Made by a program: the position numbers and the translations under genes. A stretch of 44,880 bases of DNA. Origin: Leeia aquatica. GTDB lineage: Bacteria > Pseudomonadota > Gammaproteobacteria > Burkholderiales > Leeiaceae. Location: the NCBI RefSeq assembly GCF_012641365.1, contig NZ_JABAIM010000004.1:287663-332542 (forward strand), in the 5' to 3' direction. The stretch's first letter is position 1. Each line of letters opens with the position of its first letter. Below the pieces are notes generated by a model. It was not told the origin of the DNA. It ran no database searches and saw only the letters and a list, made by a program, of their open reading frames with translations. Of the stretch, positions 17,972-26,065 are shown in pieces.

Positions 17972-18787
17972 ATGTGGCGCTTGTTCTGTGTGTTTTTGCT
18001 GTGCTGTAGCGGGCCGCTGCTGGCGGCACCCGCGCTGACCCTGAAGTCTGCCCGGCAGACGGTAACGTATGAGCTGGCTACCTTGCAGGAGCAGCCTGGC
18101 CTGAGCGCCATTACCATTCCCAATGACATTGCCTACAACCGCAGCATGCAGTATCAGGCGCTGCCGCTGGCGCCGCTGCTGCGGCAGGCAGGCTTTCAGC
18201 CCGGCGACCAGCTGCGGCTGGTGGCGCTGGATGGCTTCGCCATGACGGCGGATGCGTCACCCTTCCTGAATGAGCAGGGGGCACAAGCCTGGCTGGCGGT
18301 GGAAAGCCCGCAAGCGCCTTGGCCACCGCTGAAGCCTGGTAAGCCGGGAGCCGGCCCGCTGTACGTGGTGTGGACCCATCCGGAGCAAGGCAAGATCACC
18401 GCTGAGATGTGGCCGTACCAGCTGGCGATGATTGACCGGGTGGCTCCGCTGGAAGAGCGCTTTCCCATGCTGCTACCCGATGCCGCCTTGCCACGACAAG
18501 GCGCGGTCTGGCAGGGCTTTGCCCATTTCAAACAGCATTGCCTGGCCTGCCACAGCCTGAACCAGGGGGGCGACGCCCGCCTGGGGCCGGATCTGAATGT
18601 GCCGTATAACCCGACCGAATATCTGGGCGAGCGCTTCCTGCGCCAGCTGATCCGCGATCCCAAGAGTGTACGCTGGTGGGAAAAAGGGCAGATGCCGGCC
18701 TTGAGCGCGCAAAGCCTGTCGGACGCGCAGCTGGGTGAATTGCTGCAGTACCTGCAGCATATGGCCGGACGCAAGGTCACTCCTTAA
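17972..18787 (+). CDS. Cytochrome c with a molybdopterin-oxidoreductase-like N-terminal domain
   Basis: A 271-residue exported protein. A signal peptide ends near LLAAP (residue ~20). Residues ~25-165 resemble the sulfite-oxidase/MsrP fold: PLAPLLRQAGFQPGDQLRLVALDGFAM parallels the MsrP stretch PLASLLKA...FVAFETL. The cysteine that holds molybdenum in that family is absent; the mature domain has no cysteine. Residues ~175-271 are a class I cytochrome c with heme site CLACH (190-194) and probable axial Met241 in KGQMPAL. The ribosome-binding site AGGAGG is strong. It probably carries electrons in the periplasm; its partner is not next door. It converges on the NAD(P)HX repair gene. Confidence 0.85.
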   Translation: MWRLFCVFLLCCSGPLLAAPALTLKSARQTVTYELATLQEQPGLSAITIPNDIAYNRSMQYQALPLAPLLRQAGFQPGDQLRLVALDGFAMTADASPFLNEQGAQAWLAVESPQAPWPPLKPGKPGAGPLYVVWTHPEQGKITAEMWPYQLAMIDRVAPLEERFPMLLPDAALPRQGAVWQGFAHFKQHCLACHSLNQGGDARLGPDLNVPYNPTEYLGERFLRQLIRDPKSVRWWEKGQMPALSAQSLSDAQLGELLQYLQHMAGRKVTP

Positions 18788-18793
18788 ACGATG

Positions 18794-20263
18794 TCAGTAG
18801 CAGGCCCGGTTCAGGCGTGACCGGGCCGCGGTGATGACTTCATCGCAACTCAAGCCGATCGGCCCGCCCTGCTGGGCGACCGCATCGTCGGCGGCTGCAC
18901 CATGCAGCCAGATTGCGCCGAGCAGGGCGTCACCGGCCGCCATGCCTTGTGCCAGCAGGGCCGCCACCATGCCCGCCAGCACATCGCCCATGCCCGCCAC
19001 CGCCAGGCCGGGGTTACCGCTGCCGTTCACCCACCATTGCCCATCCGGGCTGGCCACAATGCTGCCTGCGCCTTTCAGCACCACCCAAGCCTTGAATTGC
19101 TGTGCCAACTGCAAGGCGTGCTGTATGCGGTCTGCCTGAATATCCGCGACGGTGCAGCCAAGCAGGCGGGCAGCTTCCAGCGGGTGCGGGGTGAGCAGGG
19201 TTGGCGCTGGCCGCTGCTGTACCGTGGTGTGTAACGCCGGGTGTGCGCCCAGCAAAGTTAGTGCATCGGCGTCCAGCAGCAGCGGTGCTGTGCTGTGCAG
19301 CGACTGCTGCAGGAGCTGCAAAGCCGCATGTTCCAGCCCCATGCCCGGCCCGACCACCAGTGCTTCCAGCGCTTGTGTGCAGAGCGTGTCTGCGGGTTGT
19401 TGCATCAACTGCAGGTGGGATACATCCAGCGGCAGTGGCGACAGCCCGCCCAGCCACACCCGCCCGGCACCCAGCTGCAGCGCTGCGCGCCCGGCCAGCA
19501 AGGCCGCGCCCTGCATGCCTGCCGCACCACCGATGATACCCACCCGCCCGAAGCGGCCCTTGTGGCTGTCATGCGGCCGTGCAGGCAACCGGGCGGGTAG
19601 CTGGTCCAGTCGCCAGCCATCAGTCACGCTGAGGGTATCCAGCAGCGGAGCGATATGCACCTCACCCGCATGATCCTGCCCGGCCCCGGTCCACAGGCCT
19701 GGCTTGTCGCTGAGGAAGGTCAGCGTGTACTGGGCGCGTACCGCCGGACCGGTAGGGTAGCCCGTATCGGCCTGCAGGCCGCTGGGAATGTCCAGCGCCA
19801 GGATGCGGCGGGCGTACAGATGGAGGTAGTTCACGGCCTCGGCATACTGTCCTTGCAGCGGGCGCTGCAGGCCAATGCCGAATAGGCCATCCACCGCCCA
19901 GTCCCACTGCTGCGCCGGTGGCAGACTGGTGTGCAGCGGACAGCCCGCTGCGCGCAATTGCTGCAGGGCCGCAGCGGCATCGCCGGGTAGTCGCGCCTCC
20001 TCGCCCAGCCACACCAGATGCAGCGGTACGCCGCGCTGGTGCAGGTGGCGGGCCATCACCAGCACGTCGCCCCCATTGTTGCCGGGGCCTGCCAGCAGCA
20101 GTAACCGGTCCCCGGCTTGCAGGCGCGGCAGCAGCCAGTCTGCCGCTGCCTGCCCCGCCCGCTCCATCAGGGGCGGCTGTAGGTGGGCATGCTGCATTTC
20201 CAGCTGCCGCAAGGCGAAGCTGCGCAGACAGGGGGGCAGGTTGGGGCGATCGCAATCAGACAT
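18794..20263 (-). CDS. nnr: Bifunctional NAD(P)HX epimerase / ADP-dependent dehydratase
   Basis: Repairs hydrated NADH and NADPH: the N-terminal domain epimerises NAD(P)HX and the C-terminal domain dehydrates the S form with ADP. The 489-residue fusion has the YjeF N-domain (AGPGNNGGDVLVMARHL at about residues 55-75, VDGLFGIGL, LDIPSGLQADTG). The carbohydrate-kinase-like C-domain has [30 protein letters not shown] and the nucleotide-binding GNPGLAVAGMGDVLAGM. The start is the ATG at 20263; the frame stays open upstream, but those codons lie in the glyQ promoter region. It is divergent from glyQ. Confidence 0.95.
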   Translation of the reverse strand: MSDCDRPNLPPCLRSFALRQLEMQHAHLQPPLMERAGQAAADWLLPRLQAGDRLLLLAGPGNNGGDVLVMARHLHQRGVPLHLVWLGEEARLPGDAAAALQQLRAAGCPLHTSLPPAQQWDWAVDGLFGIGLQRPLQGQYAEAVNYLHLYARRILALDIPSGLQADTGYPTGPAVRAQYTLTFLSDKPGLWTGAGQDHAGEVHIAPLLDTLSVTDGWRLDQLPARLPARPHDSHKGRFGRVGIIGGAAGMQGAALLAGRAALQLGAGRVWLGGLSPLPLDVSHLQLMQQPADTLCTQALEALVVGPGMGLEHAALQLLQQSLHSTAPLLLDADALTLLGAHPALHTTVQQRPAPTLLTPHPLEAARLLGCTVADIQADRIQHALQLAQQFKAWVVLKGAGSIVASPDGQWWVNGSGNPGLAVAGMGDVLAGMVAALLAQGMAAGDALLGAIWLHGAAADDAVAQQGGPIGLSCDEVITAARSRLNRACY

Positions 20264-20300
20264 GGGCAGCTTTCTGCAGCTCGGATGGGAAAACGTTCTT

Positions 20301-20327
20301 TTGCCGGCACCACATTCCAAGTAAAAT
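20301..20327 (+). promoter_or_regulatory. Possible promoter of glyQ-glyS
   Basis: TAAAAT (20322-20327) matches the sigma-70 -10 box at five of six bases. TTGCCG (20301-20306) is a partial -35 with a short 15-base spacer. The start would lie about 65 bases before glyQ. Confidence 0.35.
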
Positions 20328-20343
20328 CAAGCGTTTTGAACCT

Positions 20344-20379
20344 CCGGCCATCAGGCCGGATGGACCGCCACGCGGGCGG
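20344..20379 (+). repeat. Tandem hairpins in the glyQ leader
   Basis: CCGGCC-ATCA-GGCCGG (20344-20359) is followed by CCGCC-ACGCG-GGCGG (20365-20379). Both fall between the possible glyQ promoter and the start codon. No T tract follows, and no T-box is present. Confidence 0.5.
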
Positions 20380-20396
20380 CAACCGGTACAGGCTAG

Positions 20397-21311
20397 ATGA
20401 GTATGCGCACTTTTCAGGATCTGATTCTAACGCTGCAACAGTATTGGGGTAAGCAGGGCTGCGCCTTGCTGCAACCCTACGATATGGAAATGGGCGCCGG
20501 GACCAGCCATACCGCCACCTTCCTGCGGGCCATCGGCCCGGAGCCATGGCGCGCCGCCTATGTGCAGCCCTCGCGCCGCCCGAAGGATGGTCGCTACGGT
20601 GAAAATCCCAACCGCCTGCAGCACTATTACCAGTTTCAGGTGGCGTTGAAGCCGAACCCGGACAACATCCAGGAACTGTACCTCGACAGCCTGCGTGCTG
20701 TGGGCATCGACCCGACCGTGCACGACATCCGCTTTGTTGAGGATGACTGGGAAAACCCGACACTGGGGGCCTGGGGCCTTGGCTGGGAGGTGTGGCTCAA
20801 TGGCATGGAAGTGACCCAGTTCACCTACTTCCAGCAAGTGGGCGGGTTGGACTGCAAGCCGGTGCTGGGTGAAATCACCTATGGGCTGGAGCGGCTGGCC
20901 ATGTACATCCAGGGCGTGGAAAATGTCTACGACCTAGTGTGGGCAGAAGGTCCGGACGGCAGCAAGATCTGGTACCGCGATGTCTACCATCAGAACGAAG
21001 TGGAACAGTCCACTTACAACTTTGAACACAGCAATGTCGACGGCCTGTTCACGCTGTTCAACTACTTCGAGTCCGAGGCCAAGCGCCTGCTGGAAGTGAT
21101 GAATACGCAGCAGGTGGGGCTGGCGCTGCCGGTGTACGAAATGGTGCTGAAGGCCGCGCATACCTTCAACCTGCTGGATGCCCGTGGCGCCATCTCGGTG
21201 ACCGAGCGTGCAGCCTATATTGGCCGCATCCGCAATCTGGCCCGTGCTGTGGCGCAAGCATTTTATGATAGCCGCGAAGCGCTGGGTTTCCCGATGTGCA
21301 AGCAGGGCTAA
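20397..21311 (+). CDS. glyQ: Glycyl-tRNA synthetase alpha subunit
   Basis: Catalytic subunit of the alpha2-beta2 glycyl-tRNA synthetase found in most bacteria. The 304-residue protein is highly conserved: [40 protein letters not shown] at the start, then [28 protein letters not shown] and the [29 protein letters not shown] stretch that forms class II motifs. The ATG at 20397 is 4-5 bases after ACAGG; an in-frame ATG at 20403 is also possible. glyS follows after 63 bases. Confidence 0.98.
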   Translation: MSMRTFQDLILTLQQYWGKQGCALLQPYDMEMGAGTSHTATFLRAIGPEPWRAAYVQPSRRPKDGRYGENPNRLQHYYQFQVALKPNPDNIQELYLDSLRAVGIDPTVHDIRFVEDDWENPTLGAWGLGWEVWLNGMEVTQFTYFQQVGGLDCKPVLGEITYGLERLAMYIQGVENVYDLVWAEGPDGSKIWYRDVYHQNEVEQSTYNFEHSNVDGLFTLFNYFESEAKRLLEVMNTQQVGLALPVYEMVLKAAHTFNLLDARGAISVTERAAYIGRIRNLARAVAQAFYDSREALGFPMCKQG

Positions 21312-21335
21312 GACCTGCCGCCAGCCATGATTTTC

Positions 21336-21355
21336 ACACCTGCTGCGGCAGGTGT
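21336..21355 (+). repeat. Hairpin between glyQ and glyS
   Basis: ACACCTGC-TGCG-GCAGGTGT, a perfect 8-bp stem with a 4-base loop, lies 20 bases before the glyS start. It is not followed by T residues. It may help set the ratio of the two subunits or protect processed ends. Confidence 0.5.
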
Positions 21356-21374
21356 TGCCCGGATGAGATAGACC

Positions 21375-23441
21375 ATGCAAGACACCCTGTTGATTGAGTT
21401 GCACACCGAAGAATTGCCGCCCAAGGCGCTGGCGCGCCTGGGGCAGGTTTTCGCCCAGACCCTGTACGAAGAGCTGCAGAAACTGCAGCTGGTGGATGCC
21501 GGGGTGGAATGGCAGCCGTTTGCCAGCCCGCGCCGCCTGGCGGTGCGGATCCCGCAGGTGCGGGCGCAGCAGCCCGAGCAGCAGATCGAGCGCAAAGGCC
21601 CGGCGGTGGCCTCTGGCCTGAAAGACGGGCAGCCCACTCCGGCGCTGCTCGGCTTTGCCCGCTCCTGCGGCGTGGAATGGAACACCTTGCAGACCATGCC
21701 GGACGGCAAGCAGGAGGTGTTTGTCTACCGCAGCCGCCGGGACGGTGAGCCGCTGGCCAGCCTGCTGCCGGATGTGCTGCAGCTGGCAGTGAAGAAGCTG
21801 CCGATCCCCAAGGTGATGCGCTGGGGCGATTCCGACGTACAGTTCGTACGCCCGGTGAAAAGCCTGATCGCACTGCACGGCAGCGCCGTGTTGCCGGTAT
21901 CGGTGCTGGCATTGCAGGCCGGACGGGATACCCGTGGTCACCGCTTCCTCTCTGAGGGCGTGATCACCCTCGCGCATGCGGATGATTACGCGCGGGTTCT
22001 GTTCGAGCAGGGCAAGGTGGTGGCCAGTACCGCTGCGCGCAAGGCGCTGATCGAGCGTGAGCTGCAGCAAGCAGCCGAGCGGCTGGATGCAGTGATTGGC
22101 GCTGAACCGGAGCTGATCGACGAAGTGACGGCGCTGGTAGAGTGGCCCAAGGTCTATGTCGGCGAGTTCGACGCGGACTTCCTCAAGGTGCCGCAAGAGT
22201 GCCTGATGCTGACCATGCAGCAAAACCAGAAGTATTTCCCGTTGCTGGACCGCCAAGGCAAGCTGCTGCCGCGCTTCCTGCTGGTGTCCAATCTGGAAAC
22301 GGCTGACCCCTCACACATCATTCAGGGCAATGAGCGGGTGCTGCGCGCGCGCTTGTCGGACGCGCAGTTCTTCTTCGAGCAGGATCAGAAGCACCCGCTG
22401 GACAGTCGCATCCCGCGTTTGGCCGAAGTGGTGTACCACAACAAGCTGGGCTCGCAGCTGCAACGGGTCAGCCGCCTGCAGGCGCTGGCAGCTGAGATTG
22501 CCGCGCTGCTGGGGGCGGTCCGTGCGCTGGCCAGCCGTGCCGCCGGTCTGGCCAAGGCTGACCTGCTGTCCGACATGGTGGGGGAATTCCCTGAGCTGCA
22601 AGGCATCATGGGCACCTACTATGCCCGTCTGGATGGCGAGCACGCTGAGGTGGCTGCGGCCATTGAAGGGCATTACCACCCGCGCTTTGCCGGTGACAGC
22701 CTGCCTCAAGGTCCGGTCGCACTCAGCGTGGCGCTGGCCGACAAGCTGGAAACGCTGGTGGGCATCTACGGTATTGGCCTGATTCCGACCGGCGACAAAG
22801 ACCCGTTTGCCCTGCGCCGCGCCGCGCTGGGGGTGCTGCGCATGCTGGTGGAAGCTGAGCTGCCGCTGTCCTTGCCGCAATTGCTGCAGATGACGGCGGA
22901 TACCTTCGAGCCGGGCGTGCTGGCAGCTGATGTGGTGGCAGGCGTTAACGGCTTCATGCAGGATCGCCTGAAGCATTTGCTGTCTGGCGAATTTGATCCG
23001 CGTGAGGTGGAGGCTGTACTGGCACTGCAACCGGCGCAATTGGACCGTGTACGAGCCCGTCTGGCGGCAGTGGCGGAATTCCGCCGCCTGCCGGAAGCGG
23101 CAGCCTTGGCCGCCGCCGACAAACGTATCCGCAACATTCTGAAAAAGGTCAGCGAGCCCTTGCCGGAGGTCGACCCGACCCGTCTGCAGGAAGATGTTGA
23201 ACGGGCCTTGTTTGACGCAACCCGCGCCCTGGAAGCCCCGGTCCGCGCCGCCCTGCAGCAGGGCGACTACACCGGCGGCCTGAAACAGCTGGCGGGCCTG
23301 CGTGCGCCGGTGGATGCTTTCTTTGATCAGGTGATGGTGATGGCCGACGATCTGGCGGTACGGCAGAACCGCCTGGCCCTGTTGCAGGCACTGGCGGGCT
23401 TGATGAATCAGGTGGCGGAAATCGCCTTGTTGGCCGACTGA
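21375..23441 (+). CDS. glyS: Glycyl-tRNA synthetase beta subunit
   Basis: tRNA-binding subunit of the tetrameric glycyl-tRNA synthetase. Its 688 residues match E. coli GlyS (689). The N-terminus LLIELHTEELPPKAL is characteristic, as are LTMQQNQKYFPLLDRQGKLLPRFL, the HD-like region with KADLLSDMVGEFPELQGIMGTYYA and the C-terminal anticodon-binding part. It is directly followed by gmhB, whose GTG start abuts the glyS stop. Confidence 0.98.
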   Translation: MQDTLLIELHTEELPPKALARLGQVFAQTLYEELQKLQLVDAGVEWQPFASPRRLAVRIPQVRAQQPEQQIERKGPAVASGLKDGQPTPALLGFARSCGVEWNTLQTMPDGKQEVFVYRSRRDGEPLASLLPDVLQLAVKKLPIPKVMRWGDSDVQFVRPVKSLIALHGSAVLPVSVLALQAGRDTRGHRFLSEGVITLAHADDYARVLFEQGKVVASTAARKALIERELQQAAERLDAVIGAEPELIDEVTALVEWPKVYVGEFDADFLKVPQECLMLTMQQNQKYFPLLDRQGKLLPRFLLVSNLETADPSHIIQGNERVLRARLSDAQFFFEQDQKHPLDSRIPRLAEVVYHNKLGSQLQRVSRLQALAAEIAALLGAVRALASRAAGLAKADLLSDMVGEFPELQGIMGTYYARLDGEHAEVAAAIEGHYHPRFAGDSLPQGPVALSVALADKLETLVGIYGIGLIPTGDKDPFALRRAALGVLRMLVEAELPLSLPQLLQMTADTFEPGVLAADVVAGVNGFMQDRLKHLLSGEFDPREVEAVLALQPAQLDRVRARLAAVAEFRRLPEAAALAAADKRIRNILKKVSEPLPEVDPTRLQEDVERALFDATRALEAPVRAALQQGDYTGGLKQLAGLRAPVDAFFDQVMVMADDLAVRQNRLALLQALAGLMNQVAEIALLAD

Positions 23442-23996
23442 GTGAGCGCCTCGTTGAAGCTGCTGATTCTGGACCGGGACGGCGTGCTGAACCACGACCG
23501 GGATGACTTCGTGAAGTCACCCGAGGAATGGATACCGTTAGCAGGTAGCCTGGAAGCGGTCGCGTCCGCTTGCCAGGCGGGCTGGACGGTGGCGGTGGCC
23601 ACCAACCAGTCCGGCATTGGCCGCGGCCTGTTTGACCTGGCCACCTTGCAGGCGATGCACGACAAGCTGCAACGCTTGCTGCAGCCGCTGGGTGGGCGCA
23701 TCGACCTGATCACCTGGTGCCCGCATGGCCCGGACGCGGCATGTGACTGTCGCAAGCCCAAGGATGGCCTGTTTCGCCAGATCATGCAGCACTACGGTCT
23801 GGCGGACCTGAACGGGGTGCCTGCGGTGGGCGACAGCCTGCGTGACCTGCAGGCAGGACAGGCACTGGGCACCCGTCCCTGGCTGGTACGCACCGGCAAG
23901 GGCGAGCGTACCCTGGCCAAGGGCGGCCTGCCGAAAGGGACCCGTATTGAGCCCGATCTGCAGGCCGTGGTGCAGCGATTGCTGACGGAGGAATGA
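23442..23996 (+). CDS. gmhB: D-glycero-beta-D-manno-heptose-1,7-bisphosphate 7-phosphatase
   Basis: Removes the 7-phosphate from heptose 1,7-bisphosphate during synthesis of ADP-heptose for the LPS inner core. The 184-residue HAD protein has motif I LILDRDGVLNHD, with catalytic aspartates at residues 11 and 13. Motif II is ATNQSGIGRG. The zinc-binding set is WCPHG...ACDCRKPK (Cys, His, Cys, Cys), which separates GmhB from histidinol phosphatases. Motif IV is AVGDSLRDLQAG. The GTG start directly follows the glyS TGA, so it is coupled. Its end overlaps the next gene. Confidence 0.95.
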   Translation: MSASLKLLILDRDGVLNHDRDDFVKSPEEWIPLAGSLEAVASACQAGWTVAVATNQSGIGRGLFDLATLQAMHDKLQRLLQPLGGRIDLITWCPHGPDAACDCRKPKDGLFRQIMQHYGLADLNGVPAVGDSLRDLQAGQALGTRPWLVRTGKGERTLAKGGLPKGTRIEPDLQAVVQRLLTEE

Positions 23997-24577
23997 TGAG
24001 CTGGGAAGCCAGTCCGGTCTTGCATGTGCGTGAACACCCCGGGGTGTTCAAGGCCGCCAACGGTTATGATGTGCTGGATCAGCACGGCCAGCTGCAGCTG
24101 ACCTGCACGGAAGAGAAGCTGAACTGGTTCAACAAGGCTTTTCGTTACGGCAAGTACAAGCGTATCCTGCCCTTCCGCCTGCAGGTGCGCGATCGCAAGG
24201 GCCATCTGGTGATGGAGGTGAGCCGCGGCTTTGCCTTCCTCCGCTCCACGGTCAAGGTGCATCTGCATGATGGCAGTTACCTGGGCTGTTTCCAGCAGAT
24301 ACCCTTGTCGTCGGGTGGTGCGTTTCAGCTGCTTGACCGGACCGATCATGAGGTCGGCCGCCTGCTGGGGCATTGGCGCGGCCGTGATTATCGGGTGGTG
24401 GACGAGCAGAAGCATTGGGCTACCATCACCAAAGTCTGGAACGGCTTTGTGAAAGAGCTGTTTACCACCGCTGACGATTACCGGCTGGAGCTGGACCCGC
24501 AAGCCTGTAACCAGCCGGAGCTGATGCGGCTGATGCTGGCCTCGGTACTGTGCATCGACATGGTACTGAAAGAATGA
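23996..24577 (+). CDS. Phospholipid-scramblase-like protein (PF03803 / LURP-one-related fold)
   Basis: A 193-residue protein resembling eukaryotic phospholipid scramblases. The C-terminal part, ATITKVWNGFVKELFTTADDYRLELD followed by LMLASVLCIDMVLKE, runs parallel to the scramblase segment IGKISKxWSG..EAFTDADNFGI...GACFLIDFM. The middle shows the repeated beta pattern of the tubby-like/LOR fold. The C-terminal helix VLCIDMVL is hydrophobic. The cysteine cluster of animal scramblases is missing. Whether bacterial members move lipids is unknown. The ATG at 23996 is 4 bases after GGAGG; ATG 23993 is also in frame. It lies between gmhB and plsC, both envelope-lipid genes. Confidence 0.75.
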   Translation: MSWEASPVLHVREHPGVFKAANGYDVLDQHGQLQLTCTEEKLNWFNKAFRYGKYKRILPFRLQVRDRKGHLVMEVSRGFAFLRSTVKVHLHDGSYLGCFQQIPLSSGGAFQLLDRTDHEVGRLLGHWRGRDYRVVDEQKHWATITKVWNGFVKELFTTADDYRLELDPQACNQPELMRLMLASVLCIDMVLKE

Positions 24578-24622
24578 TGATTCATCCCTTAAACTCCCCC
24601 CTTTTGTGACGAAAACCCCGCC

Positions 24623-25345
24623 ATGCTGGTTATCCGCTCCCTGTTGTTCTACCTGATTGCGCTGTTGACCACCCCCCTGTACTGCCTGATCGGGGTGCTG
24701 ATCCTGCCACTGCCGCCGCAGCTGCGTTACCGCATCATGACCCAGCGTGGCTGGACCCTCATCACCATGTGGGTGATCGAGCATATCTGCGGCATCAAGT
24801 ATGTGGTGGAAGGGGCAGAGAATATCCCGGACCGTCCGGCGGTGATCTACAGCAAGCATCAGTCAGCGTGGGAAACCATGGCACTGCAGTTCATCTTTCC
24901 GCCGCAGGTGTATATCGCCAAGCAGGAGCTGCGCTGGCTGCCGTTCTTTGGCTGGGGCCTGGCCACCATTTCCACCATCTTCATCGACCGCAAGGCCGGT
25001 GCCCGCTCCAAGGAAAAGATGGTAGCGGCGGCACGCAACCGCCTGGACAATGGTTTCTGGATCGTGATTTTTCCGGAAGGCACGCGCATTGCGCCGGGAC
25101 GTCGCGTCAAATACAAGAAGGGCGGTGCCGAGCTGGCTCGCGCGCTGGATGTGCCGCTGGTGCCGGTGGCACACAATGCCGGTGAATTCTGGGCGCGCAA
25201 TTCCTGGTGGAAGCGACCTGGCACCATCACGGTGAGCATTGGCCGCCCGGTTTATCCGGAAGGTCGGGATGCGACGACGCTGACCGATGTGGCTGAGACG
25301 TGGATCGAAGACGAAGTCCAGCGCATCAGCACGCTGCCGCGCTAA
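24623..25345 (+). CDS. plsC: 1-acyl-sn-glycerol-3-phosphate acyltransferase
   Basis: Makes phosphatidic acid by acylating lysophosphatidic acid at the inner membrane. The 240-residue protein has an N-terminal hydrophobic segment (residues ~5-30). The acyltransferase motif I is KHQSAWET, with His79; the usual HX4D acid is a Glu (Glu84), a variant that I recall in betaproteobacterial relatives. Motif III is FPEGTR (150-155). VPLVPVAHNAG corresponds to motif IV. It follows the scramblase-like gene after 45 bases and overlaps the likely start of the YgjP-type gene. Confidence 0.94.
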   Translation: MLVIRSLLFYLIALLTTPLYCLIGVLILPLPPQLRYRIMTQRGWTLITMWVIEHICGIKYVVEGAENIPDRPAVIYSKHQSAWETMALQFIFPPQVYIAKQELRWLPFFGWGLATISTIFIDRKAGARSKEKMVAAARNRLDNGFWIVIFPEGTRIAPGRRVKYKKGGAELARALDVPLVPVAHNAGEFWARNSWWKRPGTITVSIGRPVYPEGRDATTLTDVAETWIEDEVQRISTLPR

Positions 25346-26064
25346 GCTGGCAGCTGACTGAGCAGGGCGGCACCCTGCAGCTGGCATCGCAGTCTTGGCC
25401 GATCCAGCTGAAACGTAGCGCCCGCCGCACGGTGGGCCTGTTGATCCGTGACGGGCAGCTCACCCTGCAGCTGCCGCAGCGCTACCCCCTGCATGACCTC
25501 ACGCCGCTGCTGCGAGATAAGGCCAGCTGGCTGCTGCGTCATCTGCAAACCGCTGCGGAGCCCGTGCCTGCGCTGCAGGATGGTGGCACCGTGGAATGGC
25601 TGGGTGAGCCCTTGACCTTGGTGTGCCTTCCCGCCGCAGGCCGCAGCAGCCGGGTTGAGCGGGATGGGGCGCATCTGGTGGTGCGTGTGCCGGTTGCGGC
25701 AGCGGCAGACGCCTTGCCGCAGGCGGTCAGCCGTTATTACCGCCAGCAGGCCCTGCCCTACTTGCTGGCACGGCTGAGCCATTTTGCGGCGATGATGCAG
25801 CGCCCGGTACCCCCGCTGAGTTTGTCTTCTGCACGTGGACGCTGGGGCAGCTGTAACCGGCACGGTGAGATACGCCTGAACTGGCGTCTGCTGCAAGCCC
25901 CACCCGAAGTGGTGGACTATGTGGTGTGCCACGAGCTGGCCCACCTGCTGGAGTTCAACCATTCCCCTCGCTTCTGGGCAGAAGTGGCTCGCCTGTGCCC
26001 ATCGTATTTGCACTTGCGCAGCGTATTAAAGCAGCAGGGCCATCGCTGGATGCGGCTAGGCTGA
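25300..26064 (+). CDS. YgjP/DUF45-type zinc metallopeptidase-like protein
   Basis: A protein of the YgjP-like metallopeptidase family (PF01863), sharing the zincin motif CHELAHLLEFNHSPRFW near the C-terminus: two His and Glu in HELAH and a third ligand His in NHSPRFW. Upstream, SARGRWGSCNRHGEIRLNWRL is the conserved family stretch. No peptidase activity is established for the family as far as I know. The start is uncertain: GTG 25300 overlaps plsC by 46 bases, and there is no ATG before the conserved core (IQLKRSARRTVGL). An alternative non-ATG start just after the plsC stop is possible. The end is 1 base from the convergent lipoprotein gene. Confidence 0.82.
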   Translation: MDRRRSPAHQHAAALSWQLTEQGGTLQLASQSWPIQLKRSARRTVGLLIRDGQLTLQLPQRYPLHDLTPLLRDKASWLLRHLQTAAEPVPALQDGGTVEWLGEPLTLVCLPAAGRSSRVERDGAHLVVRVPVAAAADALPQAVSRYYRQQALPYLLARLSHFAAMMQRPVPPLSLSSARGRWGSCNRHGEIRLNWRLLQAPPEVVDYVVCHELAHLLEFNHSPRFWAEVARLCPSYLHLRSVLKQQGHRWMRLG

Positions 26065-26065
26065 G

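Noticed and set aside
20321-20396. T-box leader for glyQ
   Set aside because: T-boxes belong mainly to Gram-positive bacteria; the leader is short, lacks the T-box sequence and has no terminator with a T run.
20934-23495. Two long minus-strand open frames of about 440 and 394 codons
   Set aside because: Both are antisense to glyQ and glyS and have the same low-complexity composition; no motif or ribosome-binding site supports them.
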